Assembly (NCBI RefSeq): GCF_016863095.1
Contig: NZ_BOOF01000005.1
Coordinates: forward strand, 310,001-374,000
Direction of reading: 5' to 3'
Source of the DNA: Microbispora siamensis
Lineage (GTDB): Bacteria > Actinomycetota > Actinomycetes > Streptosporangiales > Streptosporangiaceae
Length of the DNA: 64,000 nucleotides
In this document: positions 1 to 8,226 of the stretch, piece after piece
Position numbering within the stretch: the first letter of the stretch is position 1
Layout of the letters: each line of letters starts with the position of its first letter
Notes under the pieces: model-generated
Told to the model about the DNA's origin: nothing
The model's database searches: none
The model's input: the letters and a program-made list of their open reading frames with translations, nothing else
Made by a program: the position numbers and the translations under genes

Positions 1-472
1 CCGGGACGAACGTCGCCCAGACGGACAGGGCGACCCCCCGGTCCCGTTCCTCGGCGAGTTGGAGGACCAGGGCCGGGCAGGCGATGGTGACCACGAGATA
101 GCCGACGCCTTCGACGATCCGGGCGGCCAGCAACCAGCCGAAACTCCCCGCGGCCGCGCTCAGCGCGCTCGCCGCCACCATCAACGCCAGGGCGGCGACC
201 AGCGACCTGCCCGCGCCGAACCGGCGGACCAGATACCCGGCGGGCAACCCGGCGACGGCACCCACCCCGACCACCGCCGAGATCGCCCAGCCCAGTTGCG
301 ACAGCGACAGCCCGAGCTCGTCGGCCATCGACGGCCCGACCGCGGAGAACTTGCCGTAGCTCATGGCCGCCACGACTCCTGCGACGTAGATGACGACGAT
401 CGTCAGCCACGGCGAGCGCCGCACCGGCGCCTCGCTCCGCTCGGATCCGCCTACGGTCGGCTGGGGGGTCAT
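1..472 (-). CDS. MFS transporter, N-terminal part (runs off window)
   Basis: The reverse strand encodes the first ~157 residues of a major facilitator superfamily permease. After a short cytoplasmic tail there are hydrophobic helices (first about residues 23-45) and a typical loop between helices 2 and 3 containing GYLVRRFGAGRS. The ATG at 472 follows a GGAGG Shine-Dalgarno 7-8 bases upstream, so the start is well supported. The substrate cannot be told; the spacing resembles the CynX/NimT branch, but that is only an impression. The C-terminal two thirds lie outside the window. It is divergent from the copC-like gene. Confidence 0.85.
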   Translation of the reverse strand, partial: MTPQPTVGGSERSEAPVRRSPWLTIVVIYVAGVVAAMSYGKFSAVGPSMADELGLSLSQLGWAISAVVGVGAVAGLPAGYLVRRFGAGRSLVAALALMVAASALSAAAGSFGWLLAARIVEGVGYLVVTIACPALVLQLAEERDRGVALSVWATFVP

Positions 473-513
473 GATGAGCTCCTCCTTCGCGGCGGTCGTC
501 ACGACGGACGCAC

Positions 514-549
514 GGTGCCGAATACGGGGCCGAATACGGTGCCGAACGC
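514..549. repeat. three tandem 12-bp repeats in MFS/copC divergent region
   Basis: GGTGCCGAATAC, GGGGCCGAATAC and GGTGCCGAACGC follow each other without a gap between the MFS start and the copC-like gene. They lie 40-75 bp upstream of the MFS start codon. They could be an operator array or a replication slippage product. The rest of 473-726 shows no gene I can support. Confidence 0.6.
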
Positions 550-726
550 CGGATCCGGCCCGTCGTCCACCTAATCAGGAGAATGCGTACGCCGCCCGGC
601 ACATCACCGGAACCGATCATCACGGCACGATCCGCTGCCGTCGCCGGTTCGCCGCGCGGCGTGCGCGGGCCGCGATCAATGGGACCATGGCTGGGTCGGC
701 GCCCGGCGAAAAGGAAGGCAAGGCAG

Positions 727-1566
727 GTGGACCAGGTCGCCCGGATGTGCAACGACGCCCCAGCCACGGGCGGCGGTCGGCGAACGGCCGGACGGACCGC
801 CCCGCCCCCGGCGGTCGCGCGCACCGTCCCGCCGCGTAACCGCCCGCGGGTGCGCGCCGTCCCGCCGCGTGGCCGTCTGCGGCTGCTCGCCGTGCCGCTG
901 CTGGCCCTGCTGTCGGTGATGCTGGTCGCGACGCCCGCACGGGCCCACGACGTGCTCGTCGCCAGCGATCCCAAGGACGGCGCGGTCCTCGACGCCATGC
1001 CCGCCTCCGTGACGCTCACCTTCGACCAGGCCGTACGCCGCGACTTCGCGCGCATCGCCGTCACCGGACCCGACGGCGCCCACTACGAGCAGGGCGAGAT
1101 CACGGTGGACGGCAGGAACGTCTCCATCGGCGTACGGACCGGCACCCCCGCGGGGGCGTACGCGATCGGCTACCGCATCGTGTCGAACGACGGCCACCCG
1201 GTCACCGGCGCCGTGAAGTTCAGCGTGACGGGCGGGGGCGCGGCCCCCGGGACGGTCACCGCGCCGGCGGCCACTCCCGCGCCCGGCACGGCGAACCCCG
1301 GCACGGGGACGACCAGCACGGGGACGACCGGTACGGGCGGCGGAAGCTGGGTATGGGGGCTGCTGGCCGTCACCGCCGCCCTGCTGGCGCTGTGCGCCCG
1401 CGTGCTCGTGCGGCACGACCGGCGCCTGCGCGACGGGACGATCCCGGCTCCCCCGGCGGCGGGGACGGCGCGGGCGGCCTCCGACGCCGAAGGCCCGTCC
1501 ACCGGCCGCTCCACCAGCGCCGCGACCGGCGCCGGAAGCTCCCCTGCCTCGGGCGGCGCCGCGTGA
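727..1566 (+). CDS. copC: CopC domain copper-binding protein, membrane-anchored
   Basis: This is a secreted or cell-surface copper carrier of the CopC/YobA family. A hydrophobic signal segment (about residues 51-70) ends at ARA, giving a mature N-terminal histidine (residue 74). The second half of the Cu(II) site, DGHP (D155, H157), is also present, so the classic His1/Asp/His site looks intact. A Thr/Gly/Pro linker (about 165-200) leads to one transmembrane helix and a short Ser-rich tail, typical of actinobacterial YcnJ-type anchoring. GTG727 has AAGGAAGG just upstream; ATG745 is an alternative. The stop overlaps the copD-like start by GTGA, so the two are probably co-translated. Confidence 0.85.
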   Translation: MDQVARMCNDAPATGGGRRTAGRTAPPPAVARTVPPRNRPRVRAVPPRGRLRLLAVPLLALLSVMLVATPARAHDVLVASDPKDGAVLDAMPASVTLTFDQAVRRDFARIAVTGPDGAHYEQGEITVDGRNVSIGVRTGTPAGAYAIGYRIVSNDGHPVTGAVKFSVTGGGAAPGTVTAPAATPAPGTANPGTGTTSTGTTGTGGGSWVWGLLAVTAALLALCARVLVRHDRRLRDGTIPAPPAAGTARAASDAEGPSTGRSTSAATGAGSSPASGGAA

Positions 1567-2609
1567 CCACGACCTCCGAACCGCACGTCACGACGGGCCG
1601 GTCCGGCCCCGGCACCGAGCACGCCCGCGCCCGCGTCCCGGCGGCCGGGCTGACCGCGGGCGCCCTGCTCGCGGTCGTGATCGCGACCTGGCTCACGCTG
1701 CCGGGAGCCGTGCCCGGGCTTCCCATGCCGGGCACGGTCGTGGAGTACGGACTGCCGGTCGTCCGGCTCGTGCTCGACCTGGCCGCCACCGCGACCATCG
1801 GTCTCAGCCTGCTCCCCAAGCTCCTCGGTTTCGACGACCCGGACAGGACCGAGCCGGTCGCCGCCAGGGCCCGGCACTGGGCCGTGCTGTTCTCGCTGGT
1901 CTGGTGCGCGGCGGCACTGGTGTCGGCCGTCCTCAGCGCTGCGGAGGTCACCCCGGGCGCGTTCCCCGACGTGGCGGCGTACGTCGACGGCATCGGCGCG
2001 GGGCAGGGCATGATCGTGAGCGCCTCGTGCGCCCTGGCCAGCGCCGCCGTGGGAATGCTCGCGGTGCGGTTCGGCGAGAAGGTGCCGGCCGAGCTGCGGG
2101 TGCTCGTCGCCGGGTTCGGGCTGCTGCCGCTCCCGGTCACCGGTCACGCCTCGAACTGGTACTGGCACGACCTCAGCATGGTCTCGATGGAGCTGCACGT
2201 CATCGGGGCCTGCGCCTGGGTGGGCGGCCTGGTCGCGCTCGCCGTCCTGCTGCCGCGCCACCGCGACCTGCTCGCCCGCACGCTGCCCCGGTTCTCCCGG
2301 CTGGCGACGTACGCGCTGGTCGTCGTGGGGCTGTCCGGGCTCTTCAACGGCCTGGTGGAGCTTCTGCTCACGCCCGCCGAGAGCTTCCCGGCGTCGCTGG
2401 TCACGACGGGCTACGGCCGGCTCGTGGTCGCCAAGGCGGTGTTCACCGCGGTGATCGCACTGCTGGGGGGCAACATCCGCTGGCGGCTGCTGCCGGCGGT
2501 CACGCGCCAGGCCCCGGCCGCGTTCGCCGCCTGGGCGGCCCTGGAACTCACCGTGATGGGCCTCGCGTACGGCGTCGCGGTCGCGCTGACCAAGACGCCG
2601 GTCGCCTGA
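1563..2609 (+). CDS. copD: CopD family copper transport membrane protein
   Basis: A 348-residue polytopic protein with about eight or nine hydrophobic helices. The C-terminal half carries the CopD domain, including the run around residues 210-230 (WHDLSMVSMELHVIG) with histidines in the membrane. CopD partners CopC in moving copper across the inner membrane. The GTG start at 1563 overlaps the copC stop (GTGA). The frame is open further upstream, but that stretch is out of frame with and inside copC, so I reject a longer start. Confidence 0.85.
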   Translation: MTTTSEPHVTTGRSGPGTEHARARVPAAGLTAGALLAVVIATWLTLPGAVPGLPMPGTVVEYGLPVVRLVLDLAATATIGLSLLPKLLGFDDPDRTEPVAARARHWAVLFSLVWCAAALVSAVLSAAEVTPGAFPDVAAYVDGIGAGQGMIVSASCALASAAVGMLAVRFGEKVPAELRVLVAGFGLLPLPVTGHASNWYWHDLSMVSMELHVIGACAWVGGLVALAVLLPRHRDLLARTLPRFSRLATYALVVVGLSGLFNGLVELLLTPAESFPASLVTTGYGRLVVAKAVFTAVIALLGGNIRWRLLPAVTRQAPAAFAAWAALELTVMGLAYGVAVALTKTPVA

Positions 2610-2673
2610 CCCACGGCCCCCGGACCCCGGGTCGCCCGACCCACGGCCCTGCCCGGCTCGCCCGACCCACGGC
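2602..2673. repeat. imperfect direct repeats at copD stop
   Basis: TCGCCYGACCCACGGC occurs three times (starting at 2602, 2632 and 2658). The first copy includes the copD stop codon. The spacing is 30 then 26 bp. It looks like a local duplication of the gene end. Confidence 0.6.
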
Positions 2674-2696
2674 TCTGCCGGCTCGCCCCCGAGACG

Positions 2697-2729
2697 CCGA
2701 GAGCCGCCCCCGGAGAGGGAGCGGCTCGG
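2697..2729. terminator. hairpin between convergent copD and membrane gene
   Basis: GAGCCGC (2701-2707) pairs with GCGGCTC (2721-2727), with CCC/GGG pairing inside. It lies between two convergent genes and could end transcription from both sides. There is no T-run. Confidence 0.5.
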
Positions 2730-2762
2730 AAAAGGCGCGTTGCGTGAGCGCGGGCGGGGCCC

Positions 2763-4082
2763 TCAGGCCGTCGGCTCGGATACGGCGGCGGGCGCGGGCG
2801 TCGCCTCGGACGCCGCCTCCGGCCCGGCGCCGGGCGCGGCATCGCGCGACGGGCCCGGCTCCGCCGTGGTCTCACTCTCCGCGGCCCGCGCCTCCCCGGC
2901 GATCCTGTCCTCCGCGGCGGCGGCCGTCAGCCCCTTGCGGCCGGTGAACCACTCCACCGCGTACCACACGACGGCCAGCGCGGCGAGCGCCACCGGCCAG
3001 GCCTCCGGCGCGTACGGCGGCGCTTCGAGCACCCGGTCCTGCGCCAGCAGCCCTCCGTACACCCCGGCGGTGGCGAGCACCGCGCCCACGAGCGGCCGCA
3101 GGTACTTGATCGGCACCAGGAAGGCCAGGTCGACGCCGAGGCCCGCGAGCAGGAAGAAGAACGGGATCGTCGACGGCGGGAACCCGCCGCCCACGAGCAG
3201 CGGCCAGATCAGGCACCGGTAGGCCACGTACGCCCCGGCGATCGCGGTGGCCGTGTAACGGCGGCCGACCATGACGCGTGCGAAGACCAGGATCGCGACG
3301 CCCACGACCCCCGCGTACACGGCGTAGACGACGTCGGGGATCGGCAGCGAGAACTTGAGCACCATGGCCCGGTCCACGGCCCGCCCCATCTGGTTGGCCG
3401 CGAATTCGAGCAGCGTCGGCTCGGCGTACGGCTGCCCCCGGTCCCAGGAGGCCAGCTCCAGCACGCCGTACTCCTGCTGCAGCTCGGGGAAGTGCGCGTT
3501 CTCCAGGAAGAACGCGAACAGGCCGCCCAGCACCAGCGCACGCCGGCCGCGGGTGATCTCGGCGTAGCGGCCCGAGCCGACATACCAGCCGCGGATCGCT
3601 CCGGCGAGCATCAGCGCGGTGCCGATGTACAGCAGCGCGTGGGAGGGGCTCCACGCGGTGATGTCGAGCCCGTTGACCCGGTGGTTGATCAGGTCGAGCG
3701 GGATCGCGATGAGGAAGACGCCGGTGCCCCACACGATCAGGCGGGAGGACGTGCGGTCCACCCCGTAGCCGGTGTACCAGTGCACGATGGTCAGCGCCAC
3801 GGCGATCACCGTGCCGACCGTGTTGAGCAGGTGCGGCGGGGCCAGGTCGTCGCGCAGCCACTTGAAGTGCCACGACACGTCCCAGCTCGACCCGAGCACC
3901 TTGAGGGCGAACGCCGCGAGCCAGCCCAGGTAGAGCACCCGGAAGAGGTCCTGCGGCGTCTGCCTGCCAGCCTCCCCCCGGGTCCAGTACGGAAGAGCCC
4001 ACTCGATCACGCGAGCGGGGATCTGCTTGAGCGGCGTTCCATTCACGCGCGAAATGATGCCGTTCCCTATGGTGAGGCGCAA
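2763..4082 (-). CDS. Polytopic membrane protein of unknown function, convergent with copCD
   Basis: Up to 439 residues with about nine or ten transmembrane helices and a charged Ala/Pro/Glu-rich C-terminal tail (last ~60 residues). Several helices or their edges carry His, Trp and Asp/Glu motifs: SWDVSWHFKW, HLLN, HWYTGYG, SPSHALLYIG and ENAHFPELQQEYG. Such residues could bind a metal or haem, and the position opposite copC-copD suggests a copper link, but I do not recognise a named family. The longest frame starts at a TTG (4082); GTGs at 4046 and 4010 are also possible, and none has a clear ribosome site. Confidence 0.7.
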   Translation of the reverse strand: MRLTIGNGIISRVNGTPLKQIPARVIEWALPYWTRGEAGRQTPQDLFRVLYLGWLAAFALKVLGSSWDVSWHFKWLRDDLAPPHLLNTVGTVIAVALTIVHWYTGYGVDRTSSRLIVWGTGVFLIAIPLDLINHRVNGLDITAWSPSHALLYIGTALMLAGAIRGWYVGSGRYAEITRGRRALVLGGLFAFFLENAHFPELQQEYGVLELASWDRGQPYAEPTLLEFAANQMGRAVDRAMVLKFSLPIPDVVYAVYAGVVGVAILVFARVMVGRRYTATAIAGAYVAYRCLIWPLLVGGGFPPSTIPFFFLLAGLGVDLAFLVPIKYLRPLVGAVLATAGVYGGLLAQDRVLEAPPYAPEAWPVALAALAVVWYAVEWFTGRKGLTAAAAEDRIAGEARAAESETTAEPGPSRDAAPGAGPEAASEATPAPAAVSEPTA

Positions 4083-4210
4083 TCAGGGTTTACCCCGATG
4101 CATCATCACGATTCGTGTGCGGAACGGGTCCGCGCACGCTGTCGCGGCGGTTGTCCACAGGCGCGGCGGCTCCTCAGCGGTCTCTCAGCAGACACAAGTA
4201 GCATCGCGAC

Positions 4211-6871
4211 ATGACGTTTCCGGGTGGGCGGCGTGCCCTCGCGATCGTGGTCACGCTGGTCATCCTGATGGCCGGAGGCGTGACGTGGGCCCTGTGGCCC
4301 TCCGGCCCCGCGGTGAAGGGGCACGACCTGGTCATCCCCGTCGTGGACGGACCGGCGGACGACCAGCACGTGGATCTCGACGCCACCTTCTATCCCCCGG
4401 CCTCCGGCGGCAGAGCCCCGGCCGTGCTGCTCGCCCACGGCTTCGGCGGCAGCAAGGAGAGCATGCGCGAGCAGGCGGGACGGCTCGCGGAGCAGGGCTA
4501 CGCCGTGCTGACCTGGTCGGCCCGCGGGTTCGGCCGCTCGACCGGGCAGATCGCGCTCAACTCCCCCGACTACGAGGTCAAGGACGTGCGGGGGCTGATC
4601 GACTGGCTGGCCGAACGGCCCGAAGTGCGTCTCGACGCCCCCGGCGACCCGCGGGTCGGCATCGCCGGCGGCTCGTATGGCGGGGCGATCGCGCTGATGG
4701 CCGCGGCCTACGACAGCCGGGTCGACGCGATCGTCCCCCAGATCACCTGGTACGACCTCGCCGACGCGCTCTTCCCCGACGCCTCGGGCAAGGGCCCGCT
4801 CAACGGCGTCTTCAAGAAGATGTGGGCCGGCATCTTCTTCAGCGCAGCCGCCGACCGGCTGGCCCCGGACGGCGGTCTCGGCGCGGGTGGTCTCGCCGGC
4901 CTCACCGGCGCCGCCGCGGGCTCCGGCGGGAACGCGTCCGGGGGCCGGGAGACCGGCCAGGGACGCGGTCAGGGGTCCGGAGGGCAGTCAGGGCGGACGC
5001 CCGGGAGCGAGCAGGTCCAGTGCGGGCGGTTCCTGCCGCAGATCTGCGACATGTACCAGAAGGTGGCCGAGACCGGCAGGGCCACCGCGGAGGCCGTCGA
5101 TCTCCTGCGGCGGTCGAGCCCGATCTCGGTGCCCGGCCGGATCAAGGTGCCGACGCTGCTGGTCCAGGGCCAGCGCGACTCGCTGTTCCCGCTCTCGCAC
5201 GCCGACGCCAACGCCCGGGCCATCGCCGCCACAGGCGCTCCGGTCGAGGTCGTCTGGTTCAACGGCGGCCACGACGGCGGCGACGGCGAGGCGGACTGGC
5301 TGTCCGACCGTACGACCGGCTGGTTCGACCGCTATCTGAAAGGAACCGGTTCCTCCGGCGACGGCGACTCGGCCGCCTTCACCGTGACCAGGGACGGCGG
5401 CCGGGACCCGGGCACGCGCCGCCCGGTGCTCCTGCACGCGACCGCGGGCCGCTACCCGGGCCTTCCGGGCGTGCGGCGGACCACCGTCGCCCTCCGGGGC
5501 TCCCAGCAGCCGGTCGCCAACCCGGCGGGCGGATCGCCGTCGTCGATCTCGGCGGTCCCCGGCCTCGGCGGGCTGCTCGGCGGAAACGGCGGCGGCGCGT
5601 CGCTCTCGCTGGACATGCCCGGCCAGGCCGCCGCCTTCGAGTCCGCCCCACTGTCCACGCCCGCACAGGTCACCGGCAGCCCCACCGTCACGATCAGGGT
5701 GTACGGCACGGGTGAGGCCACGTTGTTCGCCAAGCTCTACGACGTCTCCGGAGGGTCGCCTCCGGTGCTCCCGTCGAGCCTGGTCTCGCCCCTGCGGGTC
5801 ACCGCGAGCGAGGCGGGCACGCCGGTCACGGTGACGCTTCCGGCCATCGACAGGCGCTTCGACGCCGGGCACAGGATGCGCGTGGTCGTGTCGACCACCG
5901 ACCTGGGCTACGCGACGCCCGCCGCCCCCGCCGTCTATCGGATCGCGCTGGACTCCCCCACGCTGGAACTGCCCGGGGACACGGCGCTGCGCACGCCCGC
6001 CACCGGCCCGGCCTGGTGGACGTGGGCCATGCCGCTCGCCGCGATCGTGGTCGCGACCGCGCTCCTGCTGATCGGCAGGGCCAGGCGCGGCACGGAGGGG
6101 GGCGATGGCCCGGCGGTGGACGCCGAGTCGGCCGAGGTGCCCTTGGTGATCAGCGGGCTGGGCAAGCGCTACCGCAACGGCGAGAAGGCGGTCGACGGCC
6201 TGTCGTTCCGCGTCGAGAAGGGCCAGGTGCTCGGCCTGCTCGGGCCGAACGGTGCGGGCAAGACCACCACGATGCGCATGCTCATGGGTCTCATCCACCC
6301 GGACGAGGGCGAGATCCGGATCTTCGGCACCCGCGTGCGGCCGGGGGCTCCGGTGTTGTCGCGGCTGGGGTCGTTCGTCGAGGGGCCGGGATTCCTGCCG
6401 CACCTGTCCGGCCGGGCCAACCTGGAGCTGTACTGGCAGGCCACGGGACGACCGCCGCAGGACGCCCACATGGAGGAGGCGCTGGAGATCGCCGGGCTCG
6501 GCGCCGCCCTCGAACGCGCGGTGCGCACCTATTCGCAGGGCATGCGCCAGCGCCTGGCCATCGCGCAGGCCATGCTCGGCCTCCCCGACCTGCTCGTGCT
6601 GGACGAGCCGACCAATGGCCTCGACCCGCCGCAGATCGCCGAGATGCGCCGGGTGCTCAAGGCGTACGCCGAGCGGGGGCGCACCGTCATCGTCTCCAGC
6701 CACCTGCTCGCCGAGGTCGAGCAGACCTGCACCCACGTGGTCGTCATGCACCGCGGGCGGCTGGTGTCGGCCGGACCTGTCGGCGACCTGCTCGGCACCG
6801 CGCCGGCCGCCAACGGCGCCGGCCCCCGCCTGGAGGACGTGTTCCTCGACCTGATCGGAGAGCGACGATGA
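4211..6871 (+). CDS. Fusion of alpha/beta hydrolase (CocE/S15-like) and ABC transporter ATPase
   Basis: One 886-residue chain joins two enzymes. Residues 7-27 form a membrane anchor. An alpha/beta hydrolase follows, with oxyanion motif AHGFGGSKES and nucleophile elbow GGSYGG, interrupted by a Gly-rich insert (about 220-265). Next comes a jelly-roll-like region resembling the C-terminal domain of X-Pro dipeptidyl-peptidases and CocE. A second helix (about 600-620) leads to a complete ABC ATPase with Walker A GPNGAGKTT, signature YSQGM and Walker B LLVLDEP. The hydrolase would face outside and the ATPase inside. The stop overlaps the permease start (ATGA), so the pair makes one exporter. Confidence 0.85.
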   Translation: MTFPGGRRALAIVVTLVILMAGGVTWALWPSGPAVKGHDLVIPVVDGPADDQHVDLDATFYPPASGGRAPAVLLAHGFGGSKESMREQAGRLAEQGYAVLTWSARGFGRSTGQIALNSPDYEVKDVRGLIDWLAERPEVRLDAPGDPRVGIAGGSYGGAIALMAAAYDSRVDAIVPQITWYDLADALFPDASGKGPLNGVFKKMWAGIFFSAAADRLAPDGGLGAGGLAGLTGAAAGSGGNASGGRETGQGRGQGSGGQSGRTPGSEQVQCGRFLPQICDMYQKVAETGRATAEAVDLLRRSSPISVPGRIKVPTLLVQGQRDSLFPLSHADANARAIAATGAPVEVVWFNGGHDGGDGEADWLSDRTTGWFDRYLKGTGSSGDGDSAAFTVTRDGGRDPGTRRPVLLHATAGRYPGLPGVRRTTVALRGSQQPVANPAGGSPSSISAVPGLGGLLGGNGGGASLSLDMPGQAAAFESAPLSTPAQVTGSPTVTIRVYGTGEATLFAKLYDVSGGSPPVLPSSLVSPLRVTASEAGTPVTVTLPAIDRRFDAGHRMRVVVSTTDLGYATPAAPAVYRIALDSPTLELPGDTALRTPATGPAWWTWAMPLAAIVVATALLLIGRARRGTEGGDGPAVDAESAEVPLVISGLGKRYRNGEKAVDGLSFRVEKGQVLGLLGPNGAGKTTTMRMLMGLIHPDEGEIRIFGTRVRPGAPVLSRLGSFVEGPGFLPHLSGRANLELYWQATGRPPQDAHMEEALEIAGLGAALERAVRTYSQGMRQRLAIAQAMLGLPDLLVLDEPTNGLDPPQIAEMRRVLKAYAERGRTVIVSSHLLAEVEQTCTHVVVMHRGRLVSAGPVGDLLGTAPAANGAGPRLEDVFLDLIGERR

Positions 6872-7824
6872 GCCCGGCGAAGCAACCGGCCCCGGATCCG
6901 GCTCCGGCCGGACACGTCCCCGCCGGCGGGCGGGCCACTCCGGTCACCCAGGACGGGCCGGACACGCGCGGAGGTGGCGCGGGAGGCCGGGCCCCCGGTT
7001 ACGCTCCGGGACGCACGCTGCCGCTGCGGGTGGAGTTCGTGCGGCAGTTGCGGCGGCGCCGCACCATGGCGATGTTCGGCGTGCTGCTCGCCCTCCCGTG
7101 GGTGCTCGTGGTGGCGTTCCAGTTCGGGCCGGCCGGGCGGGGCCAGGGCAGCCTGCGCCTGTCGGACCTGGCCACGGCGGGCGGCCTCAACTTCGCGGCG
7201 TTCGCCCTGTCGGTGTCGGCCAACTTCCTGCTGGTCGTCGCCGTGTCGCTGTTCTGCGGTGACACGGTGGCGAGCGAGGCGAGCTGGTCGTCGCTGCGCT
7301 ACCTGCTGGCCGCGCCCGTTCCCCGCGACCGGCTGCTGCGCCAGAAGCTGGTGGTGGCGCTGGCGTACTCTGCCGCCGCGGTGACCGTGCTTCCGCTGAT
7401 GGCCCTGCTCGCCGGCACGCTGGCCTTCGGGTGGAACGACATCACCGTGCCGGGGACCGGCGAGGTGATCCCCGCCGCCGACGTGCTGCCCAAGTTCGCC
7501 GTCGTCATCGGCTACGCCCTGGTCAGCCAGCTGGTGGTCGCCGCGGTCGCCTTCCTGCTGTCGGTCGGCACCGACTCCCCGCTCGGTGCGGTCGGCGGCG
7601 CGGTCGGCCTGGTGATCGTCAGCAGCATCCTGCAGGCGGTCGAGGCGCTGGGCTCGCTGCGCGAGTTCCTGCCCACCTTCTGGAACGCCGCGTGGCTCGA
7701 CGCGCTCGCGCCCGAGCCCGACTACAGCGGCATGGTGAAGGGCGTGGCGGTCTCCGTGACCTATTCGGTGGTTCTCGTCGCCCTGGCGTTCCGCCGCTTC
7801 CGGCGCCGGGACGTCGTCTCCTGA
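6868..7824 (+). CDS. ABC-2 type permease
   Basis: A 318-residue membrane protein with a ~50-residue Pro/Gly-rich cytoplasmic N-terminus and about six helices in the ABC-2/NatB pattern, including SWSSLRYLLAAPVPR, the cytosolic loop usual in these permeases. ATG6868 overlaps the stop of the hydrolase/ATPase gene, which supports co-translation and a common complex. The exported substrate is unknown; drug or peptide export is possible. Confidence 0.85.
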   Translation: MSPAKQPAPDPAPAGHVPAGGRATPVTQDGPDTRGGGAGGRAPGYAPGRTLPLRVEFVRQLRRRRTMAMFGVLLALPWVLVVAFQFGPAGRGQGSLRLSDLATAGGLNFAAFALSVSANFLLVVAVSLFCGDTVASEASWSSLRYLLAAPVPRDRLLRQKLVVALAYSAAAVTVLPLMALLAGTLAFGWNDITVPGTGEVIPAADVLPKFAVVIGYALVSQLVVAAVAFLLSVGTDSPLGAVGGAVGLVIVSSILQAVEALGSLREFLPTFWNAAWLDALAPEPDYSGMVKGVAVSVTYSVVLVALAFRRFRRRDVVS

Positions 7825-7843
7825 CGGCCCCGCGATGACCGGC

Positions 7844-7930
7844 GGCATTCCAGCTAGCCGGAATGCCCGGGGACGGCTGGCGGTGGGGTCGGAATGGGGG
7901 CTGTCGGCGCAGACGGGCGGGCGCCGACGG
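7844..7930 (+). ncRNA. Candidate structured RNA element, copy A
   Basis: GGCATTCC (7844-7851) pairs perfectly with GGAATGCC (7860-7867) around the loop AGCTAGCC. It is followed, at a fixed distance, by ATGGGGGCTG and GCGCAGACGG. The same pieces recur in the same register at 12164-12245. The helix bases differ between copies but still pair, which suggests RNA structure. The element lies between the permease and a kinase gene. It could also be only the permease terminator. Confidence 0.4.
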
Positions 7931-7992
7931 AGACATGGTGGTATTTGGAACCGATCAGGACATCCGGATCGGCGCCCCTCATGCGCGGCTGA

Positions 7993-8044
7993 GTGGTCTC
8001 TGATCGGTCACAGCCGTCCGGCTCGCCGGACGGTACGAGACCAC
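7993..8044 (+). promoter_or_regulatory. Two-level hairpin upstream of kinase gene
   Basis: GTGGTCTC (7993-8000) pairs with GAGACCAC (8037-8044), and inside it CCGTCCGGC (8014-8022) pairs with GCCGGACGG (8025-8033). The 7825-8222 gap, nearly 400 bp, thus holds several stable helices but no convincing gene. The structure may be a leader for the downstream kinase or a terminator. Confidence 0.4.
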
Positions 8045-8079
8045 AGCAGGCGACCCTAACCGGAGGTGACCGGGTGCCG

Positions 8080-8226
8080 ATGACCTGCCTGAGACCAGTG
8101 GCGCCCGGGCTGTGCCGAGCGCCCTCGCCGTGGCCGCTCGCGCCACCCGCCTGGCACCGCCGCACGCCGCCTCCCACTGCAGGCGGGCCTGCAGGGGCCG
8201 CGACACCGACGGCAGCATTGCGATGA
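8080..8226 (+). CDS. Possible leader ORF overlapping kinase start
   Basis: A 48-codon frame begins with ATG8080, preceded by GGAGGTG at 8062-8068 (spacing about 11, so better suited to GTG8074). Its stop overlaps the kinase ATG at 8223 as ATGA. The peptide is Pro/Ala-rich with no recognised family. It could couple translation to the kinase, or be the remnant of the kinase N-terminus in another frame. Confidence 0.2.
   Translation: MTCLRPVAPGLCRAPSPWPLAPPAWHRRTPPPTAGGPAGAATPTAALR

Noticed and set aside
583-726. Longer N-terminus for the CopC protein from ATG583
   Set aside because: It would put ~48 Pro/Arg-rich residues before the signal peptide, and its AGGAG is only one base from the ATG.
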